Source: Lihuaxuella thermophila
Lineage (GTDB): Bacteria > Bacillota > Bacilli > Thermoactinomycetales > Thermoactinomycetaceae
Length of the DNA: 64,000 nucleotides
Direction of reading: 5' to 3'
Assembly: GCF_900110165.1 (NCBI RefSeq)
Contig: NZ_FOCQ01000004.1
Coordinates: 1-64,000 of the forward strand
The translations under genes were made by a program, and so were the position numbers. Shown in pieces: positions 33,098-40,268 of the stretch (within the stretch, counting starts at the first letter, position 1; every line of letters starts with the position of its first letter). The notes under the pieces were generated by a model. That model was given only the letters and a program-made list of their open reading frames with translations. It was not told where the DNA came from and did not search any database.

Positions 33098-33309
33098 AAC
33101 CTTAGAGGTTTTACGGAAAAGGAACTAAAAAAGCTATTCAGCGATATAGACACGCGCTCATATAGCGGTTAACGAGACAAAGTTATTATGCTGTTAATGT
33201 TAGATACCGGAGAATAAAAGAAGTAGCTAACATTTAAATACAGCATCTTGACCAGAAACGAATAGTAATTTCCGCTCCGGCAGAAATCACAAAGAATCGT
33301 AGTAAAAAA
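33098..33309 (+). pseudogene. Degenerate tyrosine recombinase (phage-type integrase) fragment
   Basis: Plus-strand frames, joined across several stops and a frameshift, read LEVLRKRN, KKLFSDIDTRSYSG, RDKVIMLLMLDTGE, then LDQKRIVISAPAEITKNRSK. The stretch resembling SDIDTRSYSGxRDKVIMLLMLDTGxRI is the start of the catalytic domain of XerC/integrase-type tyrosine recombinases (the Arg of box I would follow LDTG), and LDQKRIVIxxAEIxKNR is the following strand. In-frame stops at two places and loss of all later catalytic residues mark it as dead. It indicates past mobile-element activity at the edge of the AT-rich island. The fit is by eye. Confidence 0.6.
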
Positions 33310-33338
33310 GACGGTAACGCGTGGTACGTTACCGTCTT
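33304..33338 (-). terminator. Terminator of the RNPP-like regulator/peptide operon
   Basis: AAGACGGTAACG (33308-33319) and CGTTACCGTCTT (33327-33338) pair perfectly over 12 bases; on the minus strand the hairpin is followed by TTTTTT. It lies 16 bases beyond the second peptide stop. Confidence 0.9.
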
Positions 33339-33353
33339 CTGTGTTATACGTAA

Positions 33354-33413
33354 TTAAATGTAACTTCCGCCGGTTGTATCATCGTCGCCCATTTTAGCAA
33401 TAATGAAGGTCAT
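33354..33413 (-). CDS. Second tiny peptide gene (19 residues), tandem duplicate
   Basis: The minus-strand ATG at 33413 is preceded by GTGAGG 9 bases upstream and encodes MTFIIAKMGDDDTTGGSYI then TAA. It is a duplicate of the peptide at 33468-33515 with two differences in the first 14 residues (V to I) and a longer tail. In front of it lies a copy of the regulator's own last codons (TEELNLQSEDELYDLHYC, stop), so the duplicated unit included the regulator's 3' end. The peptide has no secretion signal; a short hydrophobic start and a DDDTT centre are the only features. It is followed by the operon terminator. Suggested role: signal or inhibitor of the regulator. Confidence 0.6.
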   Translation of the reverse strand: MTFIIAKMGDDDTTGGSYI

Positions 33414-33467
33414 AAAGCTCATCCTCACTTTGCAGATTTAATTCCTCTGTTATTAAGCGTAATTTCC

Positions 33468-33515
33468 CTACTCGGTAGTATCATCGTCGCCCATTTTAGC
33501 AATTACGAAGGTCAT
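33468..33515 (-). CDS. First tiny peptide gene (15 residues) overlapping the regulator's 3' end
   Basis: The minus-strand ATG at 33515 encodes MTFVIAKMGDDDTTE followed by TAG. The ATG lies 20 bases inside the 3' end of the upstream regulator (stop at 33496), in another frame, and GTGAGG 9 bases before it serves as SD. This gene layout (a peptide gene overlapping the tail of a TPR-type receptor) is that of Rap-Phr, NprR-NprX and similar RNPP pairs, where the peptide is the receptor's ligand. Unlike Phr/NprX it lacks a leader. The duplicated, conserved copy downstream argues that it is translated. The function is inferred. Confidence 0.62.
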   Translation of the reverse strand: MTFVIAKMGDDDTTE

Positions 33516-34842
33516 AAAGTTCATCCTCACTTTGCAGATTTAGTTCCCGTTGAATGTTAAGAAGTTTTCTCATAGACATTTCAAAATCGCTTTTTAATGC
33601 CATCTTATCAAAACAGTACGCCAACTGCAATAAAGCGGAATATTGCCTCTGTTTGTACCCGCTTTTTTCAGTGAGTTGCACAGCTTCCTGATAATAAATC
33701 ACCGCTTCTTTATATTTCTCTTGCTCCGCAAAGATGTTCCCGCATACAATCAACGCTTTGGACAATCGGAAATGTTGTGAAACGTCCCGGGCGATTTCCA
33801 ACGCACTTCTTATGTTTTCTTCCGCTTCTGTCCAGTTGTTTTCATACGTTTCAGTAATTGCCAAGTAAGTTAAGGCATCAATTCGGCTTCGGGGAAAGTT
33901 ACCCTGAGAATCGTATCTAAGTACGAGTTTAAATAGTCGTTTAGCCTTCTCAATCTGCTTTTGATATAAATAAATACTTCCTAAGACGGTAACCAAGTCT
34001 AAATAACGGTTTTGAATGCGGTTACGGCGGGCAATATCAATCCCTTCTTTACATACGTCAATGGCATCAGCGTAACGTTTCATTTTCCGCAATATGATTG
34101 ATTTAAAACGGTAAAGGTTAAGTACAATTCCTATATTGTCTATTTGCGAAATTGACGACCAAGCTTCATCTAACACCTGTTTAGCGGGTTCGTATTGCGA
34201 TAAGTTGATTAAATACAAAATTTTATTTCCAATCAAATGATATTTGATATCCTTTCCGCCTTTGTCTTCGTCAAATTCTGATAGTCCTTCATCAGTATAG
34301 TATAGCGCTTCTTCTAAGTTATTTTGTCTGTAATTAAGAATGCCCAACCCGTTGTAACACGTGGCGGCAATGTTATGCCTGTAACACAGATTGTACTGCT
34401 TATGCAATCGGATTGCGAGCTTGTAACTTTGTTCAGCTTTATTAAAATAATTCTTTTCTCTGTAAAACCGTCCTTCTAAATAAGTGTAATAGGGAGCCAA
34501 CGGGTGATAACGATCCAGCTGAATTTCTTTTAACATTTTTTCCGCTTCTTCAAGTTTATTGTTGTCCAGCATGGATTCGACGGTTTCCAGATAAATGGTT
34601 ACATCGTTGATTCTTTCTTTCTCTATGTTAACTAACTGTTTTAACCTTTTTTCAGTGAGCCCTAACTTGCCTAAATACTTGTAGATGGTTTGCTCGTCAA
34701 CATGCCCGACACCACGTTCAATATTGCTTATTGTTCCATAGGACATGTTTTTGTCTGATAAATCATCCTGCCTTAATTTCTTTTCCTTTCTAATCTTTCG
34801 GACAACATACCGTGTAATGCTAGGGTCTAGTCCGAAAATCAT
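33496..34842 (-). CDS. RNPP-like regulator: N-terminal HTH plus TPR-like sensor
   Basis: 448 residues. The N-terminal 65 form an Xre-type HTH (VVRKIRKEKKLRQDDLSDKN, SYGTISNIERGVGHVDEQTI). From about 75 to 430 a run of helical TPR-type pairs is visible (LEEAEKMLKEIQLDRYHPLA, ATCYNGLGILNYRQNNLEEA, YADAIDVCKEGIDIARRNRI, IEKAKRLFKLVLRYD, YKEAVIYYQEAVQLTEKSGY). That is the layout of RNPP receptors (NprR, PlcR, AimR-like), which bind imported peptides in the TPR groove. SD GAGGTG precedes the ATG. Two tiny peptide genes overlap or follow its 3' end. The divergent neighbour at 35134 with a palindrome upstream is a likely target. DNA is markedly AT-rich against its surroundings. Confidence 0.8.
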   Translation of the reverse strand: MIFGLDPSITRYVVRKIRKEKKLRQDDLSDKNMSYGTISNIERGVGHVDEQTIYKYLGKLGLTEKRLKQLVNIEKERINDVTIYLETVESMLDNNKLEEAEKMLKEIQLDRYHPLAPYYTYLEGRFYREKNYFNKAEQSYKLAIRLHKQYNLCYRHNIAATCYNGLGILNYRQNNLEEALYYTDEGLSEFDEDKGGKDIKYHLIGNKILYLINLSQYEPAKQVLDEAWSSISQIDNIGIVLNLYRFKSIILRKMKRYADAIDVCKEGIDIARRNRIQNRYLDLVTVLGSIYLYQKQIEKAKRLFKLVLRYDSQGNFPRSRIDALTYLAITETYENNWTEAEENIRSALEIARDVSQHFRLSKALIVCGNIFAEQEKYKEAVIYYQEAVQLTEKSGYKQRQYSALLQLAYCFDKMALKSDFEMSMRKLLNIQRELNLQSEDELYDLRNC

Positions 34843-34864
34843 CGGTTTTCACCTCGTTCAGCGA

Positions 34865-34903
34865 TTTGATATTATTTCATTCTCGTTGTATTGATATTTC
34901 ATT
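34865..34903. promoter_or_regulatory. Direct repeats upstream of the RNPP-like regulator
   Basis: TTGATATTATTTCATT (34865-34880) and TTGATATTTCATT (34891-34903) are near-identical direct repeats 26 bases apart, 20-60 bases before the regulator's ATG on the opposite strand. They are a possible autoregulatory site. Evidence is pattern only. Confidence 0.35.
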
Positions 34904-35037
34904 TATACACAATAGTCCGAACAGAGGGTACAAAAGATCTATTTTGTACTTTTAAGTTATGAATAACTCCATCGAAATAGATAAGCTTTGGCGTAGAAGA
35001 TGTATAACAAATACAAGTAATAGATATTAAATTAAAT

Positions 35038-35099
35038 TTGTATTGTGTAACTATATGGAATTATATTACAATTTATTTGTCAAATCCAGTCTTGACAAA
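35038..35099 (+). promoter_or_regulatory. Promoter and palindromic operator of the divergent small gene
   Basis: TTGTAT (35038-35043), an 18-base spacer and TATATT (35062-35067) form a sigma-A-like promoter. TTTGTCAA (35076-35083) and TTGACAAA (35092-35099) are a perfect 8-base inverted repeat with an 8-base centre, placed just past the expected transcription start, where a repressor would block the gene. The nearest regulator is the RNPP-like protein. Confidence 0.5.
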
Positions 35100-35133
35100 A
35101 GTTTTACCAACTTTAACAGAAGGAGGAATTTTT

Positions 35134-35424
35134 ATGCTAACCGTTTTGGTAGGTGGGAAAACGAACAATGTCAAGCCGTTTATTGTCGATTTAAAACAAC
35201 GCCCGCAAAATGAAGTCATTGAAACAGAAACTTTTCAAAACGAGGACGGAACGGTTTGGGTTAAATGCAACGTCAATTACCATCCGTCGCGCAGACTTTC
35301 ATATGTTCACCTGGTGGACGTTCATGGTGAGGTGCTCTCCATTCCCATGCTTGACTTGATTTATGTGGAGATTGAGAAAGGAACAAAGATTCTAACAGGA
35401 CGCACTCAAGACATTTTCGCCTAA
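35134..35424 (+). CDS. Small protein of unknown function, possible target of the RNPP-like system
   Basis: 96 residues behind a very good SD (AAGGAGGAA, 6 bases). The sequence (MLTVLVGGKTNNVKPFIVDL, then QRPQNEVIETETFQNEDGTV, VKCNVNYHPSRRLSYVHLVD and a final amphipathic stretch ending GRTQDIFA) looks like a small beta-sandwich with no membrane segment or known motif. Longer in-frame starts have no SD. It is divergent from the regulator with a palindrome between them, so it may be its output gene. A hairpin GAGCCATA/TATGGCTC lies just after it (35435-35453), with a T-run only on the minus strand. I do not recognise a family. Confidence 0.6.
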   Translation: MLTVLVGGKTNNVKPFIVDLKQRPQNEVIETETFQNEDGTVWVKCNVNYHPSRRLSYVHLVDVHGEVLSIPMLDLIYVEIEKGTKILTGRTQDIFA

Positions 35425-35570
35425 AAAGAAAAAAGAGCCATACAATATGGCTCCAGAAAAAATATTTTGACGCAACTTTATTATAGCAATTCAGAAAGTC
35501 AAATGAAAATGTGATTGGATGGGAGTGGAACGCTTAAAAACCAGTTCCGATTCAACAGGAGTGAATAATA

Positions 35571-35745
35571 ATGGAACAAAGGGAAGTCTTAATCAAGTGT
35601 TTACGTCATTTACCGGGGAAAAGGCTACACGATAGAGGAAGTCAACGGGGATGAAATTGTACTTGAAAACAATTTTGACTATAAATGTGTGAGTTTAAGC
35701 GAAATAAAGCGGGCGAATTCCGGTTCCGCCCGCGATGAGGAATAA
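35571..35745 (+). pseudogene. Frameshifted small gene (about 57 codons)
   Basis: ATG at 35571 has an SD (AGGAG, 9 bases upstream) and reads MEQREVLIK before running out in this frame. Removing one T near 35599 restores a continuous frame: MEQREVLIKVYVIYRGKGYT, then IEEVNGDEIVLENNFDYKC and a tail ending NSGSARDEE. The restored product looks like a genuine small protein (two beta strands followed by a charged tail). The frameshift could be real decay or a base error. No family is recognised. Confidence 0.5.
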
Positions 35746-36194
35746 ATAACGTCAGTAACGTCCTGTCTATTGCCGTGCGCTTTAGGCGGGACGTTTTAGG
35801 TGAATAAACCTAAAGTGAAGAGATTATTTTTTCTTTAAACCCCCTGTAAAAGTACCCTAAATGCATATGCAAGGCAGAACAGGATTTTTCTTCAGAGAGT
35901 TAAACCCGGAATAGGCGCAACGCTAACCTTCGAATACGTAATCATACCGAACCATAACACGAAACGATTTTGCTTAGATCTCTGGAGGTTATTCATAGGT
36001 GTTTTAAGTGAGCGGAGGAATTTGTTTTCAGGTGGAGCGACTCTGACGTTGCATATTGGAGCGGAAACGAAACACAAAATCAGGAGCGGGCTTTCATCCA
36101 GGGATGTGACTTTGCGTCCTGAGATCACATCTGAAAAAAACCAGCCCAATCGGTCGCATAGGCTGGCCATTCTCTGGATGGGATCACAGGTGTT
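35746..36194. other. Intergenic stretch with palindromic repeat copy C
   Basis: About 450 bases without a gene I can support. It contains the third copy of the dispersed palindromic repeat (36009-36092). Confidence 0.5.
36009..36092. repeat. Palindromic dispersed repeat, copy C (degenerate stem)
   Basis: AGCGGAGGAATTTGTTTTC and the centre GGAGCGACTCTG match copy A at 12838-12915. The right arm (GAAACACAAAATCAGGAGCGGGCTTTC) still ends like copy A, but the stem pairing is now imperfect. This places the repeat in two widely separated intergenic regions of the window. Confidence 0.6.
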
Positions 36195-36416
36195 TTAAAA
36201 AATGACAAATCCGACAAAGAAACCAAATGGAAAGAAGATGAACGGAACGAACAATTTAGACCGAACCTCACTAGCCGGAATAAATATAATGCCATTGCTG
36301 CGTATTTCTTTTATCGTTCCATAAAGTACTTTCCCGTTCTTTAAAAGAAGCTTTGTAGGTTTTCCTAAATGTTTTGCGCTTAATTGTTGTGGAGGAAGAT
36401 ATTTGGTTTTGCTCAT
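36195..36416 (-). CDS. Small LSM-like/membrane protein (73 residues)
   Basis: ATG at 36416 follows AAGGAGG by 7 bases. The first half (LGKPTKLLLKNGKVLYGTIKEIRSNGIIFIP) has the five-strand start of an LSM/KOW-like fold; the end (VPFIFFPFGFFVGFVIF) is a very hydrophobic, Phe-rich segment that probably inserts in a membrane. Such an arrangement occurs in small uncharacterised proteins of sporeformers. I do not recognise a named gene. It lies alone between repeat copy C and a non-coding stretch. Confidence 0.55.
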   Translation of the reverse strand: MSKTKYLPPQQLSAKHLGKPTKLLLKNGKVLYGTIKEIRSNGIIFIPASEVRSKLFVPFIFFPFGFFVGFVIF

Positions 36417-36437
36417 GGTAGGCCTCCTTTCTAACAT

Positions 36438-37072
36438 TCACTATCAATCTATGCATGGGAATATTGAGCTGGAAGAGTCAATTGTACTAAAAATAAATAA
36501 ATGGACGTTGTTCACTTAGATCAAGCGATCGGTATTCATAGACGAAAGAATTTAATTCGTTCAGGGTGCTCATCGGTTCCATGAAGTGATAGTCGTTCCA
36601 AAATTTTTTATGTTTGTTGTACAGGAGCATAATGTGAGAGCAGCACCATATTGAAATGAGTGAAATGACTCAAATCAGCACCCAAAGAATGATACTTTTT
36701 CTATTTGAACTAAAATCATTGGCAAGTGCTTTTTTTGATGTTGATATCCCGATCGGACCCGGTCTGTCGCAGACAATCAACGGAAAATACAAAAAAAGTC
36801 CCGCCCAAAGCAATTGAGCCGTCGGGGGGACGTCTGACAGAAGAATTTTTTTGGCAAGTCATGATTTTCATAAAGCATCCGGGCCGTGTGCGCCAACATC
36901 GAGGGCTTCTTCCGTTTGTAATCTGACCATTCCAAACGCTTCGATACAGTCTTCGCATGCCGGCATATCAATGTTCCTGGAAAGACATGCTAACATAGGT
37001 TGTCATTCCATCGGGCTACAGCTATCTTTATATTGGGAATATATCGGACAATAAACCACTTGGTCCCTGCTG
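36438..37072. other. Non-coding stretch, possibly decayed
   Basis: About 635 bases with only short open frames; the minus-strand frames at 36716-36971 (residues like KPSMLAHTARMLYENHDLPKKFF) could be remnants of a decayed gene, but no start or family is visible. Nothing else is supportable. Confidence 0.35.
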
Positions 37073-38293
37073 TTATGCCTTTTCCAACCGGATGGGCAAG
37101 CTTTTCAGCGACTGGCCCGTCGCAGAATCGGTCAAATGTCCGGTAACCTCGAACCCCTCGACAGGCTGAATATCGGCAAACCGTTTCACAAAGGCGGTCA
37201 AAGCAATGTTTGCTTCCATGCGGGCCAGCGGAGCACCCAGACAGAAATGCGGACCCGATCCAAAAGTCAGGTGCTGTTGGTTGTTGCGGCGATGGATATC
37301 AAAGTCTTCTGCATGGGCAAACTGGGATTCATCACGGTTCGCTGCACCCACCCATGCAATAACCATTTGCCCTTTCTTCATCTTGTGACCGAAGACGGTG
37401 GTATCCTGAGCGACCTTGCGGTCCATGGCAACCGGAAAACGGAAGCGCAACACTTCTTCAACCAGCTTGGGAACCGATGTCAAATCGGTCCGCAACTCCT
37501 GATAAATGCCCGGTTGGTCGAACAACATGGAGTAAAACATGTTGGAGATAAGCATCGTCGTGGTTTCATTTCCTGCACCCAACAATCCGATCCCGGATCT
37601 GACCACTTCTTCATCCGTTAATCGTTCACCCTCAAGCTCGGCTTTGGTTAAGTCGGAGAGGATGTCATCTTGAGGATGTTTCCGTTTCTCCAGCACGATG
37701 GGATACAAGTATTCATAAAACTCCTTCATGGCCCGCTCTTTTTGCTCGGCGATGTCATCATACGTTTCTTTCGCATACGGGTAAAAGAGAATATCTGACC
37801 AGTACTTAATCTGCTCCCGGTCTTTGGAAGGGACACCCAGCAACTCCGCAATGACCGTAACCGGCAGGGAAACGGCCAGCTTTTGCACAATATCGACGGT
37901 CGTCTCGCTGTCGATGTCACTGATCAATTCGTCTACAATGGCTTGGATTCGGGGTTTCCACTCCTCAAGACTTCGAGGGGTGAACGCGTGGGCAAGAATG
38001 GCCCGTCGTTTTCTGTGCTCCGGCGGATCGCAAAAATTGACATTGCTTCGGTTATCGACTCTGGGAACGGGAATAAGGCTCCGCTCTTTTTTGTTGGAGA
38101 ATAACTGGTGATCAAAAAGCACACGCTTGACATGGTCATATAAAAACACATTCCAGGCATCCTGCTCGTCATCATAAAATACGGGGCTGTTTTCCCTCAT
38201 CTCTTTATACCAGGCAAAAGGTTCCCATTGCGCCTGCTTCGATTTGAGCTTCGAAATTTCGTGCAAAAGGATGGTTTGATTCATGGAACTCAT
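37073..38293 (-). CDS. Cytochrome P450 (bacterial class)
   Basis: 406 residues, full length. Family landmarks in order: the C-helix region DPPEHRKRRAILAHAFTPR near residue 90, the I-helix GAGNETTT near 239 (oxygen activation), the ExxR motif EEVLRFR near 282, and the heme loop FGSGPHFCLG with the cysteine thiolate at about 351. It is soluble, as usual for bacterial P450s, and needs ferredoxin/flavodoxin partners not seen here. Substrate is unknown, perhaps a fatty acid or terpenoid as for CYP109-like enzymes. ATG at 38293 with GGAGAGG. It is divergent from padR across a large palindrome, so PadR probably represses it. Confidence 0.93.
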   Translation of the reverse strand: MSSMNQTILLHEISKLKSKQAQWEPFAWYKEMRENSPVFYDDEQDAWNVFLYDHVKRVLFDHQLFSNKKERSLIPVPRVDNRSNVNFCDPPEHRKRRAILAHAFTPRSLEEWKPRIQAIVDELISDIDSETTVDIVQKLAVSLPVTVIAELLGVPSKDREQIKYWSDILFYPYAKETYDDIAEQKERAMKEFYEYLYPIVLEKRKHPQDDILSDLTKAELEGERLTDEEVVRSGIGLLGAGNETTTMLISNMFYSMLFDQPGIYQELRTDLTSVPKLVEEVLRFRFPVAMDRKVAQDTTVFGHKMKKGQMVIAWVGAANRDESQFAHAEDFDIHRRNNQQHLTFGSGPHFCLGAPLARMEANIALTAFVKRFADIQPVEGFEVTGHLTDSATGQSLKSLPIRLEKA

Positions 38294-38319
38294 CCCAACC
38301 TCTCCTTAGTTATAATAAC

Positions 38320-38362
38320 ATATGTTAAAATAACATATGTTATATATGTTATTTTAACATAT
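38320..38362. promoter_or_regulatory. Large palindromic operator between P450 and padR
   Basis: ATATGTTAAAATAACATAT (38320-38338) and ATATGTTATTTTAACATAT (38344-38362) are exact reverse complements, with a 5-base centre. Each arm contains ATGT...ACAT half-sites of the kind bound by PadR-family repressors, and AACATATGTT occurs twice (38317-38326, 38332-38341). The site covers both divergent promoters. Confidence 0.75.
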
Positions 38363-38379
38363 ATAAGCAGGTGGCGAAA

Positions 38380-38409
38380 ATGTTTTCACAAAAATTTCGA
38401 CAACGGTGA
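38380..38409 (+). CDS. Nine-codon upstream ORF coupled to padR
   Basis: AGGTGG sits 5 bases before ATG 38380. The frame reads MFSQKFRQR and ends in TGA overlapping the padR ATG (TGATG at 38407-38411). padR itself has no good SD at its start, so the uORF probably supplies ribosomes by termination-reinitiation. It is too short to be an ordinary gene. Confidence 0.5.
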   Translation: MFSQKFRQR

Positions 38410-38924
38410 TGCCTATGTATGCGGAGATTTTAATATTGGGGCAACTCCTGTCAGGTCCCAAACACGGTTATGAAATAAAGAAAAACATTCAAGAGGCGCT
38501 CGGAGAGGAATTTGAAATCAATAATAACCTGTTGTACCCTGCTTTGCGCCGTTTCCTGGAGATGGGCGCCATCTCGAAGGAAGTCGTCAAGTCTGAAGGC
38601 AAACCCGCCCGGCACGTCTACCTGTTGACGGATACAGGGGAAGAGATATTTCATGACATGATTCGCGATTTCCCGAGCAAATTGGCCGCCAACCAATCTG
38701 AATTTCTGGTACGGGTGGCATTGTTTGACCGATTGGAACCCGACATGCGGCGGGAGATTCTGCAAAAGAGGCAGGAAGTGTTGCAAGAAAAACTGAAATT
38801 TTACCGCCGGATTGAGAACACCCATGCTCAAAATCCTTTTGTGGTCGAGGTTATTCGTTTTCAAAAGGCGCAGGTTGAACATGAATTGGCTTGGATTGAG
38901 GATTTGAAACAAAAAATGACTTGA
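38409..38924 (+). CDS. PadR-family transcriptional regulator
   Basis: About 171 residues. The N-terminal winged helix has the PadR pattern (MYAEILILGQLLSGPKHGYE, EFEINNNLLYPALRRFLEMG, AISKEVVKSEGKPARHVYLLT). A C-terminal helical pair (LQEKLKFYRRIENTHAQNP, QVEHELAWIEDLKQKMT) is the Vir-type dimerisation part. The start ATG 38409 overlaps the stop of an upstream mini-ORF; ATG 38415 is possible. It is divergent from a P450 with a large palindrome in between. PadR regulators often sense phenolics or antibiotics; the effector here is unknown. Confidence 0.88.
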   Translation: MPMYAEILILGQLLSGPKHGYEIKKNIQEALGEEFEINNNLLYPALRRFLEMGAISKEVVKSEGKPARHVYLLTDTGEEIFHDMIRDFPSKLAANQSEFLVRVALFDRLEPDMRREILQKRQEVLQEKLKFYRRIENTHAQNPFVVEVIRFQKAQVEHELAWIEDLKQKMT

Positions 38925-38930
38925 GGCCAA

Positions 38931-39047
38931 GTGGTCAAAATCCAGCAGCTGACCATTGAAGAACAGGAATATTCGGTTGCCGGTGTTTCAGGAGTTTTTG
39001 TTGGCATGAAAATGGCCTGCGATCGAGGAGCAGATTTGTTTTTTTAG
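38931..39047 (+). pseudogene. Short orphan ORF, possible glycoside-hydrolase fragment
   Basis: A GTG-initiated stretch of 38 codons (IQQLTIEEQEYSVAGVSGVF, VGMKMACDRGADLFF) resembles the C-terminal end of GH43-type beta-xylosidases (SGVFVGM...ADFDxF). The similarity is by eye and weak. It is short, and nothing around it continues the gene, so it is at most a remnant. Confidence 0.25.
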
Positions 39048-39183
39048 GTCTTGGAAATTGAACGAAACGGTTTGTAATGAGTTGATTTCCTTGTTGAAAT
39101 TCGATCCGGCAGTTGGATTGGGGACAAGCTGGAAAAGTTTCCGGACGGAACTAGATTGAAGTTTGTGGTGAAATGAGGAAAAG

Positions 39184-39221
39184 AAAAAAGCTGAGTTTCC
39201 TTTTTTAAGGAAGTTCAGCTT
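39184..39221 (-). terminator. Terminator of paralogue B gene
   Basis: AAGCTGAACTTCCTT and AAGGAAACTCAGCTT on the minus strand pair with two mismatches, followed by TTTTTCTTTTC. Confidence 0.7.
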
Positions 39222-39254
39222 ATCTTGTTCGAATCAAAATAGACTTGTGCGTAG

Positions 39255-40268
39255 TTACTCTTTTGGCTTATCTTGCTCACTTTGATCTTTTTTTCGCAGG
39301 TATGTATCGTATATTCGTTTCCGTTCTTTCTCAAGTTCTTCGGGTAAATCCCAATTATCGATAGCGAGTTCGATCTCCTCAAATGCATCGGGAAATTTTT
39401 TTAATAAGGTTTCAAGCGTATGAATCGCCCGGTAATCTTCATTCATGTCATTATACCAATCAATCAACCGGATCCATGCCTCTTTGTGATCAGGATATTT
39501 ATCTAAATGTTTTTCCATATAGGTGATGGCGTATCTTCTTGTATTTTCAGAAACCCCTTCATACCAATAAATCAGAGCCCTTAAATAATCACCGCGTATT
39601 CCCGGGTAGATTTTCTCTGCCATCGAAATTTGTTTCAGTTTACGACCGACAAAATCTCCATTGGTAATCGCGACACTGTGTTCAGTCAGTATTTGTATCG
39701 CTTCAATGGCTTTATTGACCGTCTTCTGCATTTCTTCTTTTTGTTGTTCAAATCTTTCATCCATCTCGGATTTCATTTTTTGGAACTGATCATCAACTTT
39801 TTTCTTGTAGAGATCGAGACCCTCTTCTATTCCTTCCTTGACCTGTTTTCTGACGGTGTTTACTTGAAAATAGTTGTAAAGGGTGAAAGCAATCCCTGAG
39901 AGCGTGGCAAGAAGTCCAAAAACGGCAAGAAGAAAGTTCATATAAGACATTTCATTTGCGATTGAATCTTCTCTGACTTCGTTTACCTCTGTTTCTACAT
40001 TACTCCTTATTTTATCAGATATATTCTCATCTATTTCTTCATTCACTTTTTTATCAATGTATTGCAGGATTTCGTTATCTTTTGGAGGTTGATTATTCTT
40101 AGGTTCGGGAGTTCCACCGACGTTGTTCCCATTTAGATCTGAAATAAATTGAATGAGTGGCTCCCCGAGAAAAGTGATAACAGCAGTGACGACAACTGGA
40201 ATGGCGATCAAAAAAATGATCTGCCTAAGAATTTCATTAGGACTTTTCTTATCTTTACCATTTTTCAT
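39255..40268 (-). CDS. Membrane protein with coiled coil and TPR-like C-terminus (paralogue B)
   Basis: About 337 residues. One transmembrane helix lies near 15-40 (QIIFLIAIPVVVTAVITFLG) and another near 105-130 (MNFLLAVFGLLATLSGIAFTLYNYF), separated by an acidic, Asn-rich periplasmic loop. A long charged coiled coil (about 135-205) leads to helical repeats (AEKIYPGIRGDYLRALIYWY, DHKEAWIRLIDWYNDMNEDY, AIHTLETLLKKFPDAFEEIE). It clearly resembles the protein at 10368-11219 but has a longer outer loop and coil. ATG 40268 is the best start, with GAGGGGAG upstream; the longer frame from 40358 has an improbable N-terminus. Function unknown. Confidence 0.65.
   Translation of the reverse strand: MKNGKDKKSPNEILRQIIFLIAIPVVVTAVITFLGEPLIQFISDLNGNNVGGTPEPKNNQPPKDNEILQYIDKKVNEEIDENISDKIRSNVETEVNEVREDSIANEMSYMNFLLAVFGLLATLSGIAFTLYNYFQVNTVRKQVKEGIEEGLDLYKKKVDDQFQKMKSEMDERFEQQKEEMQKTVNKAIEAIQILTEHSVAITNGDFVGRKLKQISMAEKIYPGIRGDYLRALIYWYEGVSENTRRYAITYMEKHLDKYPDHKEAWIRLIDWYNDMNEDYRAIHTLETLLKKFPDAFEEIELAIDNWDLPEELEKERKRIYDTYLRKKDQSEQDKPKE

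Noticed and set aside
36716-36971. Minus-strand small ORFs with transposase-like flavour
   Set aside because: Only short stretches resemble anything; no start, and no terminal repeats were found.
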